Assembly (NCBI RefSeq): GCF_002895435.1
Contig: NZ_POYJ01000004.1
Location: 124,001 to 188,000 of the forward strand
From: Aquimarina sediminis
GTDB lineage: Bacteria > Bacteroidota > Bacteroidia > Flavobacteriales > Flavobacteriaceae
Direction of reading: 5' to 3'
Length of the DNA: 64,000 nt
Shown here one piece after another: positions 44,600 to 54,431 of this stretch. Below the pieces are notes generated by a model, which was given only the letters and a program-made list of their open reading frames with translations, had not been told where the DNA came from and did no database searches. The first letter of the stretch is position 1. The number at the start of each line of letters is the position of its first letter. Both the position numbers and the translations under genes were made by a program.

Positions 44600-47500
44600 A
44601 TGAAACTGTTAAATGCAACTATACATTTTTTATTATCAACAAGATTAACAGCATTCTTATTTTTAATCTTTGCATTTGCATTGGGCATGGCAACTTTTAT
44701 TGAAAACGATTACAATACCGAAACTGCCAAGACCCTAATATACAACGCATGGTGGTTTAATGTAATATTATTTCTTTTTATCCTAAATTTTATTGGAAAC
44801 GTCAAGCGTTATCGTTTATACAAAAAAGATAAGGTATATATTTTAGTACTTCACTTTGCTTTTATAATTATCCTTGTTGGAGCAGCAATAACAAGATATA
44901 TAAGCTTTGAAGGTATCATATCTATTAAAGAAAATGAAACTTCTTCTACAATGCTTTCAGAAAAAAAATATTTATCTGTAGCTATAGATAACGGCTTAAA
45001 AACAAAAACAATAGAAAAGAAACTGCTGTTATCTCAAACAGGAGTTGAAGGATATAAGCCTCTTGAGCTTTCGATGTTAAATTTTTTAAGCGGAGGAAAC
45101 CATTTTCAAATACATACTGATTTTGACAATGAACCTTTTGAGATTTCCTATTTAGGCTATGTTCCTAATGCCAAAATAGAATTTAAAGAAAATGAATCCA
45201 GTAGAAACAGATTTCTTCATTTGGTAGAGTCTTCAAGAGGTGTACGAAGTGATAAATACCTAAAAAAAAATGACTACTTAACTTTTTTTGATGCAGATAT
45301 TAGTTTTCAAAATATAAAAGAAGGGGTAATTAATATATATTCAAAAGAAAATCAACTCTATATAAAAGCACACCGTACATTAAAGTATGTGGTTATGGCT
45401 AATCAAGAAACTGGAGTTATTATGCCAAACACAGCTCAAGTTTTAAAGTATAGAACACTATACACATTAGGAAGTTTGCAATTTGTAATCCCAGAACCTT
45501 TAGTACATGGGTATTTGACATATAAAACATCGGACGCAGAGGAGTTTCCCTTAGACATGTTAAGCTTAAGAATAAAAACCAAAGATATAAGTAAAGACAT
45601 CAATGTTTTTGGTGCGCAGTTTTTTGAAAAAGAACCAAAAAGAGTAAAAATTGGATCTCTAAATTTTGCAATTAGTTATGGTTCTAAACAGGTTAAATTG
45701 CCTTTTGAAGTTAGGCTGAATGATTTTGTTTTAGAGAGGTACCCTGGGTCAGAAAGCCCTAAATCATTTACAAGTAAATTATCTATTAAAGACAAATCAG
45801 AGTCTTTTGACACAGATGTTTATATGAACAATGTCCTAGATTTTAAAGGATATCGCTTATTTCAATCAAGTTATGATGAACAAAATGGAATAGAAAGTAC
45901 AATTTTATCTGTAAATCATGATATGCTTGGTACATGGGTTACATATGTTGGCTACAGCTTGTTGTTTACAGGTTTAATTTTAATGCTAATTACCCACAAT
46001 TCATACTTTGGCAAACAAAGAAAACGATTAAAAAAAATAAAAAACCTAACCTTCTTTCTCCTTCTAATATCTCCTTCGCTATTACTATCCCAAACGAATG
46101 ATGACCATACAACTGATAAGGAAGTTCCTGATATTTTTTCATTTACAGAGAAGATTCCCTTATCACATGCCGAACAATTTGGTCGATTGATTGTTCAAGA
46201 TCCTGGCGGGCGAATGAAACCTGTAAATACTTTTGGTTCAGAATTCCTTAGAAAGGTCGCAAAGAAAAATCATTTTCGAGGGCTGAACTCAGATCAGATC
46301 ATTCTTTCTATTTTCCTAAAACCCGAAAGCTGGAAAAATATTCCAATAATTTATATAAAGAAAAACAACACTAAGGTTCGTGATTTTTTAGGTATTCCCC
46401 ATTCACATAAATATGTTAAGCTATCATCTTTTTTCAATAAAAAAGGAGAATATCTCTTAAAAGAAGAAGTCTTTAAAGCAAGTAAAAAGAAAATAAAAAG
46501 AAAATATGACCAAAGCGTTTTGGATATAGATGGTAGAGTTGTATTGCTGTATTTAGCAACACAGGGTGATCTATTTAGAATTATCCCTATACCAAAAGAT
46601 TCTCATAACACATGGGTAAATCAAAATGAAGCGATAAAAAGAGATTTGACAGATGTGCGATTATCTAAAATTAGTTCAATTATTAGCAACTATAAAAAAA
46701 CTTTTTCTAAGGGTGTAGGAACGGCTAACCTAAAACGGTCATTTACAATATTAGAAAAGATCGAAGATTTTCAAAAATCATATGGCAAATCAGTAATTCC
46801 TTCAAAAGAGAAAATTAACCTAGAACTTTTTTATAACAAATACGACATATTTAAAAACCTTTTTTGGCAATACATGCTGGCTAGCCTATTTTTGTTTGTA
46901 ATCGTAATAATCTCGGTTTTTAAGAATAAAAGTAAACTACTTCACCTTTTGACAAAAATAGGTATTAGTTTGATTATTTTGCTATTCGTTTACCATGCTA
47001 TCGGGCTAGGCATTAGATGGTATATATCTGGACATGCCCCCTGGAGTAATGGATATGAATCTATGATATATGTTGCTTGGTCTACATTGCTCTTCGGACT
47101 ACTTTTTGGTAGAAAATCTGGCATAACGATTGCTGCAACTTCCTTTGTAGCATCCATGATACTAATGGTAGCACACTGGAATTGGATGGATCCGTCAATT
47201 GGCAATTTGGTTCCTGTCTTAGACTCATATTGGTTAATGATACATGTAGCGATTATCGTTGCAAGCTATGGTCCTTTTGCCATTGGGATGATATTAGGAA
47301 TGATCAATTTATTGCTATTTGCTCTTTTCACTAAAAAGAATAAAAAAAAATTAAACAAAATAATATCTGAGCTAACAATTATTAATGAATTATCTTTAAC
47401 TATCGGGCTCGTAATGCTAACCATCGGTAATTTTCTGGGAGGCATATGGGCAAACGAAAGCTGGGGGCGCTACTGGGGTTGGGATCCTAAAGAAACATGG

Positions 47501-47773
47501 GCATTAATTAGTATTATGATATATTCATTTATAATACATGCCAGATTAGTTCCTGGACTAAGAGGTAAATTAACGTTTAACGCTTTTTCTATCTTTGCTT
47601 TTACAAGTATACTTATGACGTATTTAGGAGTTAATCATTTATTATCAGGACTTCATTCGTATGCAAAAGGGGATTCAGCACCAATTCCTTTAGAAATATG
47701 GAGTTGGTTAATTATATCAATGATTTTAGTAATTTTAGCTAAGTATAAACAACAGAAACTTATTTCTAATTAA
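44600..47773 (+). CDS. Cytochrome c biogenesis protein, ResB-CcsA fusion
   Basis: About 1057 residues from the ATG at 44600, 1 bp after the previous stop; an open extension upstream overlaps the haem-binding gene and is not used. The N-terminal ~480 residues are ResB/Ccs1-like (four membrane helices and a large periplasmic domain), and the C-terminal ~280 residues are CcsA with the haem-handling WWD signature WGWDPKETWAL at about residue 959. System II uses this complex to export haem and attach it to CxxCH. It is well placed to mature the two haem proteins just upstream and the cytochrome P460 downstream. Confidence 0.93.
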   Translation: MKLLNATIHFLLSTRLTAFLFLIFAFALGMATFIENDYNTETAKTLIYNAWWFNVILFLFILNFIGNVKRYRLYKKDKVYILVLHFAFIIILVGAAITRYISFEGIISIKENETSSTMLSEKKYLSVAIDNGLKTKTIEKKLLLSQTGVEGYKPLELSMLNFLSGGNHFQIHTDFDNEPFEISYLGYVPNAKIEFKENESSRNRFLHLVESSRGVRSDKYLKKNDYLTFFDADISFQNIKEGVINIYSKENQLYIKAHRTLKYVVMANQETGVIMPNTAQVLKYRTLYTLGSLQFVIPEPLVHGYLTYKTSDAEEFPLDMLSLRIKTKDISKDINVFGAQFFEKEPKRVKIGSLNFAISYGSKQVKLPFEVRLNDFVLERYPGSESPKSFTSKLSIKDKSESFDTDVYMNNVLDFKGYRLFQSSYDEQNGIESTILSVNHDMLGTWVTYVGYSLLFTGLILMLITHNSYFGKQRKRLKKIKNLTFFLLLISPSLLLSQTNDDHTTDKEVPDIFSFTEKIPLSHAEQFGRLIVQDPGGRMKPVNTFGSEFLRKVAKKNHFRGLNSDQIILSIFLKPESWKNIPIIYIKKNNTKVRDFLGIPHSHKYVKLSSFFNKKGEYLLKEEVFKASKKKIKRKYDQSVLDIDGRVVLLYLATQGDLFRIIPIPKDSHNTWVNQNEAIKRDLTDVRLSKISSIISNYKKTFSKGVGTANLKRSFTILEKIEDFQKSYGKSVIPSKEKINLELFYNKYDIFKNLFWQYMLASLFLFVIVIISVFKNKSKLLHLLTKIGISLIILLFVYHAIGLGIRWYISGHAPWSNGYESMIYVAWSTLLFGLLFGRKSGITIAATSFVASMILMVAHWNWMDPSIGNLVPVLDSYWLMIHVAIIVASYGPFAIGMILGMINLLLFALFTKKNKKKLNKIISELTIINELSLTIGLVMLTIGNFLGGIWANESWGRYWGWDPKETWALISIMIYSFIIHARLVPGLRGKLTFNAFSIFAFTSILMTYLGVNHLLSGLHSYAKGDSAPIPLEIWSWLIISMILVILAKYKQQKLISN

Positions 47774-47776
47774 AAA

Positions 47777-48625
47777 ATGAACTATCAATTCACTAATAAA
47801 AAGGAACAGAGTATTTTTACTATAACTGATTTTAGTGATTCAAGTGAGCGGAAATCTATTCAAAAGAATTCTAACTTTATAATTTTATGGGCATATAAAA
47901 ATTCAGCAAGCATTTATATAGATGGATATAGTGTGCCAATAAAAAAGAATTGTATTATTTTCTGTACCCCCCATAACAAAATTAATTTAGACAAAAGTAC
48001 TTTTGGAAGTGTCATGGCTTTTATTTTTAATCGAGAGTTTTATTGTATAAGAGACCATGACAATGAAGTTTCTTGTAACGGGCTGCTGTTTTACGGGTCG
48101 CATCAACCTTCAGAGATAAAACTTAAGGATTTAAACTTGGAGACTTTTAAAATGGCTCATCTCATGTTTGAAGAAGAGTTTCGTGCTTATAATGATTCGC
48201 TTCATGGCGAAATGCTAAGGGTTATTCTTAAGCAAATTCTAATAACTTGTACAAGGTTGTTCAAAGATAATTTAGAGGCTACAGATGTATCAGACGAAAA
48301 AATAGACATAACTAGGAAATATAATATTCTAGTAGAAAAATTTTTTAGAGAAAAACATAAAGTAAAAGATTATGCCGAGATAATGAATGTTTCTCCCAAA
48401 ACTATTTCGAACATTTTTTATTCTTTTTACAAAAGGAAACCAAGTGAAATTATTACAGAGAGGATAATGCTTGAAGCCCGAAGATTAATCCTGTTTTCTG
48501 ACAAAAACCTTTCAGAAATATCAATTCTATTAGGGTTTAAAGAGTTATCACATTTTTCAAAATTTTTCAAAAAACACATGGGGGTTTCTCCAAGACAATT
48601 TAAGAAGTCTTATGAAAAGATTTAA
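47777..48625 (+). CDS. AraC-family regulator with Cys/His motif (paralogue)
   Basis: A 282-residue protein of the same architecture and length as the regulator at 41598. The cupin half has FNREFYCIRDHDNEVSCNG (Cys90, His94, Cys100), and the DNA-binding half has IMNVSPKTISNIFYSFYKRK and ISILLGFKELSHFSKFFKKHMGVSP. It starts 3 bp after the CcsA-ResB gene and so is probably the last gene of that operon, giving a feedback loop. Confidence 0.85.
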   Translation: MNYQFTNKKEQSIFTITDFSDSSERKSIQKNSNFIILWAYKNSASIYIDGYSVPIKKNCIIFCTPHNKINLDKSTFGSVMAFIFNREFYCIRDHDNEVSCNGLLFYGSHQPSEIKLKDLNLETFKMAHLMFEEEFRAYNDSLHGEMLRVILKQILITCTRLFKDNLEATDVSDEKIDITRKYNILVEKFFREKHKVKDYAEIMNVSPKTISNIFYSFYKRKPSEIITERIMLEARRLILFSDKNLSEISILLGFKELSHFSKFFKKHMGVSPRQFKKSYEKI

Positions 48626-48978
48626 ACTCTGAAATATATATTTAATTTTTTTCCAAAAAAAACAACTAGTTCATTTGCTGTAATCAAATTAAGGAAAGTT
48701 CTACAACTTTTATAATTTACATCAGAAATAGTTTACTACACATTACGTACTTATTACAGTCGATTGAACACCTAATCAACTATTAACAAAGCTATTAACT
48801 TAATCGCAAAAGAGTTTCTTTAATCCATCTGTACAAAAACATAAACGTGCTCTCAATATCTAACTATCAATTCCTTTTTTGATAATTGTATAAATATTCG
48901 GGAAAATAATCCATTTACTTTAAAAGGGAGATATTATACATTTGATTCAACTAACTAAGACATAGCTTTTTCACATTT
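48626..48978. other. Intergenic region upstream of the third AraC gene
   Basis: About 350 bp without coding region. It contains TACATTTG at 48937-48944, an exact TAnnTTTG -7 element, with a TTTA at 48914 in the -33 place (19-bp spacer). Confidence 0.45.
48914..48944 (+). promoter_or_regulatory. Candidate promoter of the third AraC gene
   Basis: -33 TTTA (48914) and -7 TACATTTG (48937-48944) with a 19-bp spacer, 35 bp before the ATG at 48979. Confidence 0.45.
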
Positions 48979-49773
48979 ATGAATGAATTGAATCGATCCC
49001 AATTTGAAATTATAAGAAGACAATTGAAATACGAGGATAAAAGAATTAATGGTAATGATGATTATTATAAAATAATTTATCTAGAAAAACCTTCAAGTAT
49101 TATTACTTTAAATTTTAATGAATTTAGACTCGATAAAAAGGCTATTGTATTGTTAAGTCCTGAAGACTTTTTTTATGGTAAAAACTTATCCGGAAGCTTA
49201 GTCGCTTTTGAAATAAAGAATAATGATAATTTCGCAAAATTTATTTCACTTACATTCTCAAACCTTCTTAGCCTAAAGGAGAAGATTCTTTTTTCTGATG
49301 ATTTACATGACAAAGGGGAGATGATTCTCAAACTATTTGATAGCATTAATATCGAATTACAAGATTCTTATCATATAGAGTCTTTGCTATACAGATTAAT
49401 AATAGAAAGTTCGACAACAATTCATAATATAAGATATAGATCAGTATTACAATTCCTTAACCAAGTACGTTTAAAATCCATTCTTTCAAATTATATAAAA
49501 GATCATGCGGAAGCTTTGAATGTTAAACCTAAAGAATTACTAGGGGAACTAAAACGTAAAGGATACAAAAAGCCAAGTAAAGTTATTTCTGAATACCTAA
49601 TGCTTGAAGCGAAAAAGAAACTAGTAAATTCTCAGCTTACTGTTAAAGAAATTGGACTGGAACTAGGTTTTGAAGATCCAGCCTATTTTTCTAGATTTTT
49701 CAAAAAAAACTCTGGTGTTCCAGCAAATTTGTTTAGAGAAAAATTTCTTGAAAACAATGTAAACGACGCATAA
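48979..49773 (+). CDS. AraC-family regulator
   Basis: A 264-residue protein related in layout to the two neighbours but more divergent: the Cys/His motif is missing. The C-terminal double helix-turn-helix (AEALNVKPKELLGELKRKGYK and IGLELGFEDPAYFSRFFKKNSGVP) is intact. It lies 86 bp upstream of the cytochrome P460 gene and may control it. Confidence 0.82.
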   Translation: MNELNRSQFEIIRRQLKYEDKRINGNDDYYKIIYLEKPSSIITLNFNEFRLDKKAIVLLSPEDFFYGKNLSGSLVAFEIKNNDNFAKFISLTFSNLLSLKEKILFSDDLHDKGEMILKLFDSINIELQDSYHIESLLYRLIIESSTTIHNIRYRSVLQFLNQVRLKSILSNYIKDHAEALNVKPKELLGELKRKGYKKPSKVISEYLMLEAKKKLVNSQLTVKEIGLELGFEDPAYFSRFFKKNSGVPANLFREKFLENNVNDA

Positions 49774-49859
49774 TTTACTGATTTCAAAGAAAATAGTCCT
49801 ATAATTAAACTAAATAAATACAGTAGTTTTACACATTACTCACTAACACACTAAATAAA

Positions 49860-51035
49860 ATGAATTCAAAAATTAATTTACTACTATTGCTAATTGTAAC
49901 CTTGTTAGTTGCATCATGCAAAGATAATAAGGCTTCGAATGAAATTGCATCTACAACCAATAATGATGACTACAAAAACAAAGTATTCTTCACTATGGAG
50001 AATGGTGAATTATTAAGACCAAAGGGTTACAGGACTTGGGTTTTTGTAGGTACACCGGTAACCCCAAACGACTTGAATGGTGGTCTTGCTCCTTTTCCAG
50101 AAATGCATAATGTATATATAGATCCTGTAAGTTTTGAGCACTACAAACAAACAGGTAAATTTAGAGAAAATACTATTTTAATAAAAGAATTAGTAAGCGT
50201 AGGGGCTACGGTTGCTGCCAGTGGTAATGGATATTTTGAAGGAGAGTATATAGGCTTAGAAGCTTCAATTAAAAGTAAAGAGCATTTCCCTGATGAACCT
50301 GGAAACTGGTCTATTTTTAGCTTTACGCAACCTAAGCTAGGAACGCTTAAAGAAAGATCGAAACCTTTTCCTTATGAAAAGTGTGCTCAATGCCACGATG
50401 TAAGCGCTCAAGATGATTTTGTTTTTACACAGTTCTATCCCGTCCTAAGGGCTGCAAAGAATGCAGGAGACGCTATTCCAGAAAACTCTGCAAAAAGAAC
50501 TGCTTCAGAAGGTTCTTTTACAGAAGATGCTGAACAAGAAAGAGAGAAAGAAGAAGAAAATGTTATGGCAGGAATGATGGCTGCACCAGGAGTTTGGGAT
50601 CCCCAAGTTCCGACACCCACAGACAAAAAATTTGATATCCCATTAGAAAAGGAAAAGCTTTTTGCTTACTTAAACACCGAAAAGTACAAATCGCTCAAAT
50701 ATAGAGAAGATGAAACTCCACACAGATCTGCCGGTCCACATGAGTTTGTAAGATCATTTTTTAGTGATAATCTCGCAGAATCTGTAAAAGCAGGAAATAG
50801 TGAGCACCCAATAGGTTCTTATGCTATAAAAGAAATGTATAAAGACGGAAAACAATATGGATGGGCTGTAATGCTGAAGACACAAGAAAGTTCGGATAAA
50901 GGAAATGGATGGTTTTGGTATGAAGTAACAGATAGAAACGACATTTCTAAAGAACAGACCTACGGTAACGGAGTAAAAGGCTGTGTTTCCTGCCATGCCA
51001 TAGGCAAAGATATGGTAAGAGCCTCCTTTTTATAA
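49860..51035 (+). CDS. Tandem cytochrome P460 lipoprotein (two haem domains)
   Basis: A 391-residue lipoprotein (lipobox VASC, Cys20) made of two cytochrome P460 domains. The first (~40-180) starts GYRTWVFVGTPVTPNDLNG and ends with Cys175-AQ-Cys178-His179; the second (~275-391) contains EKYKSLKYRE and GWFWYEVTDR and ends with Cys375-VS-Cys378-His379. An acidic linker rich in Glu joins them. P460 cytochromes oxidise hydroxylamine or detoxify NO through a haem cross-linked to a lysine; that cross-link cannot be confirmed by eye. Haem attachment would depend on the system II proteins encoded upstream. Confidence 0.88.
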   Translation: MNSKINLLLLLIVTLLVASCKDNKASNEIASTTNNDDYKNKVFFTMENGELLRPKGYRTWVFVGTPVTPNDLNGGLAPFPEMHNVYIDPVSFEHYKQTGKFRENTILIKELVSVGATVAASGNGYFEGEYIGLEASIKSKEHFPDEPGNWSIFSFTQPKLGTLKERSKPFPYEKCAQCHDVSAQDDFVFTQFYPVLRAAKNAGDAIPENSAKRTASEGSFTEDAEQEREKEEENVMAGMMAAPGVWDPQVPTPTDKKFDIPLEKEKLFAYLNTEKYKSLKYREDETPHRSAGPHEFVRSFFSDNLAESVKAGNSEHPIGSYAIKEMYKDGKQYGWAVMLKTQESSDKGNGWFWYEVTDRNDISKEQTYGNGVKGCVSCHAIGKDMVRASFL

Positions 51036-51185
51036 TAATAGTAGGGTTTTTATAATTATAAGATATCACGGTTAATAAAGCAACTAGATTAAAAGTTCAA
51101 TTTTTTTGGTTTTATAGATAGGTTACTTTACTTCTTTTATTTCTATGAAATAAATGATCGCTTTATTTTAATTTAGTTAATTTGG

Positions 51186-51252
51186 AACATAGAGGTTTAC
51201 TACTTGTGGTTACCGGGTTACCTATTGTAAAATGTAAACCTCCATGTTTTTC
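51186..51252 (+). terminator. Long-stem terminator after the P460 gene
   Basis: AACATAGAGGTTTAC (51186-51200) pairs with GTAAACCTCCATGTT (51234-51248; one G-U pair) and a T-run follows. The 33-base spacer contains the direct repeat GGTTACC. It lies 150 bp after the P460 gene. Confidence 0.6.
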
Positions 51253-51311
51253 TACAATATCGTACTTTATAATTTATTCTTGATTTATCATCCTTTTCAA
51301 TTATTTTTTTT

Positions 51312-51614
51312 ATGAAAAAGCTTAAAAAACGTTGGGGAATAACATCCAACTTTCAGCTCGTAACTATTTTTTTGGTTTTTGCTTTAAATGGGTCTATAGC
51401 AGTTGGCTTTGCCAAGCCTCTACTAAACTTTTTAGGAATTACATTAGATACTTTACCTCCATTCTTGTTTTGGACACTTCGAATTCTAGTAATGTTTGTT
51501 ACCTATCAAGTGTTTCTTATAATACTAGGAACGCTATTTGGGCAAAAGGATTTTTTTTGGAGTATGGAGAAAAAAATGCTTTCCAGAATCGGGTTTAAAC
51601 GCTTCTTTAAATAA
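51312..51614 (+). CDS. Small membrane protein, DUF6787-like
   Basis: A 100-residue protein with a basic N-terminus (KKLKKRWGITSNFQ), two membrane helices (about 18-38 and 48-72) and a C-terminal basic tail. The layout agrees with what I recall as DUF6787, a small family in Flavobacteriia; function unknown. It is followed by a secreted protein gene 16 bp downstream. Confidence 0.7.
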   Translation: MKKLKKRWGITSNFQLVTIFLVFALNGSIAVGFAKPLLNFLGITLDTLPPFLFWTLRILVMFVTYQVFLIILGTLFGQKDFFWSMEKKMLSRIGFKRFFK

Positions 51615-51630
51615 TTAAAACGATTATCCC

Positions 51631-52137
51631 ATGGGAAAAATAAAAAACACTCTTTTTGTATTGATATGTCTTATAGCTCCAATGTTAGCTTTTGGGCAAG
51701 AAAAAGATCATTCCAAAAAGCACGAACACGAAAACCCTGAAATGAAAGAACCCGGGTTGGAAATAATTGTTTCAGGTCTCATTGTTTATTCTCCCAAACA
51801 CAAAATTGCAGACCCTGCTAACGAAGTACACCTAACTTATTGGACCTCCCATGAATGGGCATTTGGAATAGGATATTCTATGATTTTTGAAGAAGAAGGG
51901 AGAATAGGTCATGAACTAACAGGAATTATAAGCCATAGACCTTGGGAGTTCTTAACGGTTAATGTAGGACCAAGTTTTTCATTGCCAAATTCACATAAAG
52001 ACACAGAAATATCGGCATACTTAGAAACCGAATTTGCTTTCGATGTTGGCAAAATCCATATGGGACCAACCATAGGCTCTTTAATTGGTGAAGAATATAG
52101 ATTATTTGGAGGGTGGCATATTAGCTATGAGTTTTAA
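51631..52137 (+). CDS. Hypothetical secreted barrel-like protein
   Basis: A 168-residue protein with a signal peptide (cleavage near AFGQE), a short His/Lys/Glu-rich segment (KDHSKKHEHEN) and then alternating strands that end in WHISYEF, typical of small outer-membrane barrels. The His-rich segment may bind metal. It probably forms an operon with the gene at 51312. Confidence 0.65.
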   Translation: MGKIKNTLFVLICLIAPMLAFGQEKDHSKKHEHENPEMKEPGLEIIVSGLIVYSPKHKIADPANEVHLTYWTSHEWAFGIGYSMIFEEEGRIGHELTGIISHRPWEFLTVNVGPSFSLPNSHKDTEISAYLETEFAFDVGKIHMGPTIGSLIGEEYRLFGGWHISYEF

Positions 52138-52305
52138 CTAAAATACGATGTAGTACTTCATAAGTAAAGTCTATAAAAAAACTGTACTGCTAATATTATT
52201 ATCAGAAAGTGAACTATCGAAAAACATAAATATGCAAAAACAGAAACTCTCCCTCTTTCCTTTAAAGCGTAAAAAAGATGAATATAATATCAAAACAATA
52301 AGAAT

Positions 52306-53538
52306 ATGGAAATTATCGAATCAATTTATGTTGCCACTAATAAAGTTGAATCTAATTCAGTCGTTGGCTTTGCACGACAAGCAGATAACAGCTTAATTCC
52401 TTTAGGGGAATTCAAATCTGGAGGAAAAGGAACTGGAAAAATAGAAATTTTTGATTGGGGCTATGATGAAACTCATCCTTTAAAAGACGGGATCGACCCA
52501 CTAATTTCGGCATATGGTGTTTTTAAAACACCCGATAATAAGTTTATTCTTGTAGTAAATGCAGGTGATGGCACTATAAGCTCATTTAAGCTAATGCCAG
52601 ACCGTACCTTATTATTATCAGACACCAAGCCAGCAGGTGATATTCACCCTCTAAGTATAGCAACTCATAATAATTTAGTATATGTTGCAAGCGCTGGGAG
52701 TCAAGAAATGCCCACGCCTCCATTTACCGGAAATCTAATGGGTTATACAATAAATGATGAGGGTCAGTTATCTCCAATAGAAAATTCCAAAAGAGAACTC
52801 ATGGCAAGACCTTCTTGTTTAGCTTTTACGCCTAATGGTAAGTTTTTAGTGGTGAATGAGCTCGTAACTGGTCTAGTAAAGGTATATAGCGTAAATAGTA
52901 GTGATGGTACAATAAGTAAAAGCCCAACTTCTTCAATCCCTTGTCCACATGATACTGAAAACGACAGATGGTTGGCTATACCAGTAGGATTTGATATTGT
53001 AGAGAAAAACAACAAGTCTATAGTATTAGTTTCTGAGGCAAGATTTTTAAACAATAATGGAACGTTTAGAGAAGAGGCAAATAAAGTTCCTCAGTCTCCT
53101 CTATATTCTTGGCAAACAGGCTCTACTTCTTCGTTTGCTATAGATGAGAAAGGTAATATTAACCTGATTTCGGGTGACATATATACTGGCAAAGAGAAAG
53201 AAGGTGGACAAATTGCTAACTGTTGGGTAGAAGCATCTTATGGTGGTGAGGTACTTTGGGCTGCAAATGCTTTGTCGAGCTCAATAAGTACTTACAAAAT
53301 AAAAGATAATGGAGAGATTACTTTAATCAATGAGACAGCCTTCAAAGACAATTCAGAATTACTTTTTTTTGGCGACCTGATGTTAAGTAAAAATGGTAGC
53401 TATATCTACCAATTAATTGGGAATAAAGGTGGACTCATAATGTTTGAAGTTGAAGATAATGCCAACTTAGTAAAAAAAGAAGAAATTTATGTAGATGAAC
53501 TGCCGGAAATTGGTTCATACGGTGTAATTGTTGTTTAG
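52306..53538 (+). CDS. Lactonase-family beta-propeller protein
   Basis: A 410-residue protein with the seven-bladed propeller pattern of the Lactonase (6-phosphogluconolactonase-like) family: repeats such as VFKTPDNKFILVVNAGDGTISSF, LAFTPNGKFLVVNELVTGLVKVYSV and AANALSSSISTYKIKDNGEI (at about 70-95, 165-190, 325-345). No signal peptide. The actual substrate cannot be told; many members bind sugar lactones or act as scaffolds. Confidence 0.8.
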   Translation: MEIIESIYVATNKVESNSVVGFARQADNSLIPLGEFKSGGKGTGKIEIFDWGYDETHPLKDGIDPLISAYGVFKTPDNKFILVVNAGDGTISSFKLMPDRTLLLSDTKPAGDIHPLSIATHNNLVYVASAGSQEMPTPPFTGNLMGYTINDEGQLSPIENSKRELMARPSCLAFTPNGKFLVVNELVTGLVKVYSVNSSDGTISKSPTSSIPCPHDTENDRWLAIPVGFDIVEKNNKSIVLVSEARFLNNNGTFREEANKVPQSPLYSWQTGSTSSFAIDEKGNINLISGDIYTGKEKEGGQIANCWVEASYGGEVLWAANALSSSISTYKIKDNGEITLINETAFKDNSELLFFGDLMLSKNGSYIYQLIGNKGGLIMFEVEDNANLVKKEEIYVDELPEIGSYGVIVV

Positions 53539-53796
53539 CAATAAAAGTAGTTTTAAATAACTATATCTAAAACCAAATGAAAAAATAAATAGATGAATTT
53601 TGTAGACTAATAAATATAAAATAGCTCTATTTAACGAATAGCTAACTTATCTTTTAAGTTTAATAATGCATCCACGATTTATTTTTTAGGTTGGTTACAA
53701 AAATTAATTATTAATGAGCTTAAATATAGATAACTTGGTAGATAATAGAAGTTTATTGTCTCGTTTTAAGTTTGGATTTGGATATAAATTATTGTT

Positions 53797-54267
53797 TTGA
53801 CTAATTGGCAAAAAGAAATAATTAGTATATTAAGAAATATGCCCGAAAAGAAGTTCATTCTTTTGAGTTATAAGTTTCTGAATAAAACGGGTTTTTCTAA
53901 TGTTGAATTAATGTATGACAAGCTATCACATAACATTTTTGGAAGTGCCACAATAGAACTTGGAGTTTTGTCATATCAGTTTGAAATTTTGATTAATCGC
54001 TCTGATAAGGTTAGCGTTTCTACCATAACAGATTTTAGAAAGAGAATGAATGATTATACTAATAAGGGATTGTTGATTAGTACGGGTGATTTTTCGAGAG
54101 ATATTAAACGAGAATCTAGACGTAAAAAAGAGATTCCTATTGATCTCATCAATGGTATAGATTTAGTCAATAGAATAAAAAACTTAAAACTTGGAGTTGG
54201 TATTAATGAAAGAAACGATCCTGTGGTAGACAGAGACTGGTTTAATGCTTTAATTAATCAAGAGTAA
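53797..54267 (+). CDS. Mrr-like restriction-endonuclease-fold protein, probably catalytically degenerate
   Basis: A 156-residue protein starting at TTG (53797). The C-terminal part (STGDFSRDIKRESRRKK, then IPIDLINGIDLVNRIKNLKLGV) matches the end of the Mrr_cat family (TTG.F..DA...A.....I.LIDG..L...L...G.G). The expected central D-x(n)-[EQ]-x-K is replaced by FEILINRSDK, and the glycine-rich start is missing, so cleavage activity is doubtful. There is no methylase nearby. Confidence 0.65.
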   Translation: MTNWQKEIISILRNMPEKKFILLSYKFLNKTGFSNVELMYDKLSHNIFGSATIELGVLSYQFEILINRSDKVSVSTITDFRKRMNDYTNKGLLISTGDFSRDIKRESRRKKEIPIDLINGIDLVNRIKNLKLGVGINERNDPVVDRDWFNALINQE

Positions 54268-54387
54268 AATAATGGAGCTAAACATAAAAAATAAATTTAA
54301 CAAAGGTTTGCCGACAGACTCTAATCAAAGTAACAACAGCAGACTGCTCAGTACCCTCTTCCTATTCTCAAATCGCACGCCTTTAAA

Positions 54388-54431
54388 CACCATATAAACA
54401 CCATATAAACAGTATATAAACAGTATATAAT
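54388..54431 (+). repeat. Four tandem 11-bp repeats directly before a start codon
   Basis: CACCATATAAA (54388 and 54399) is followed by CAGTATATAAA (54410) and CAGTATATAAT (54421), in perfect 11-bp register, ending 6 bp before the ATG at 54438. Changes in copy number would alter the leader or promoter spacing of the downstream gene in 11-bp steps. Confidence 0.75.
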
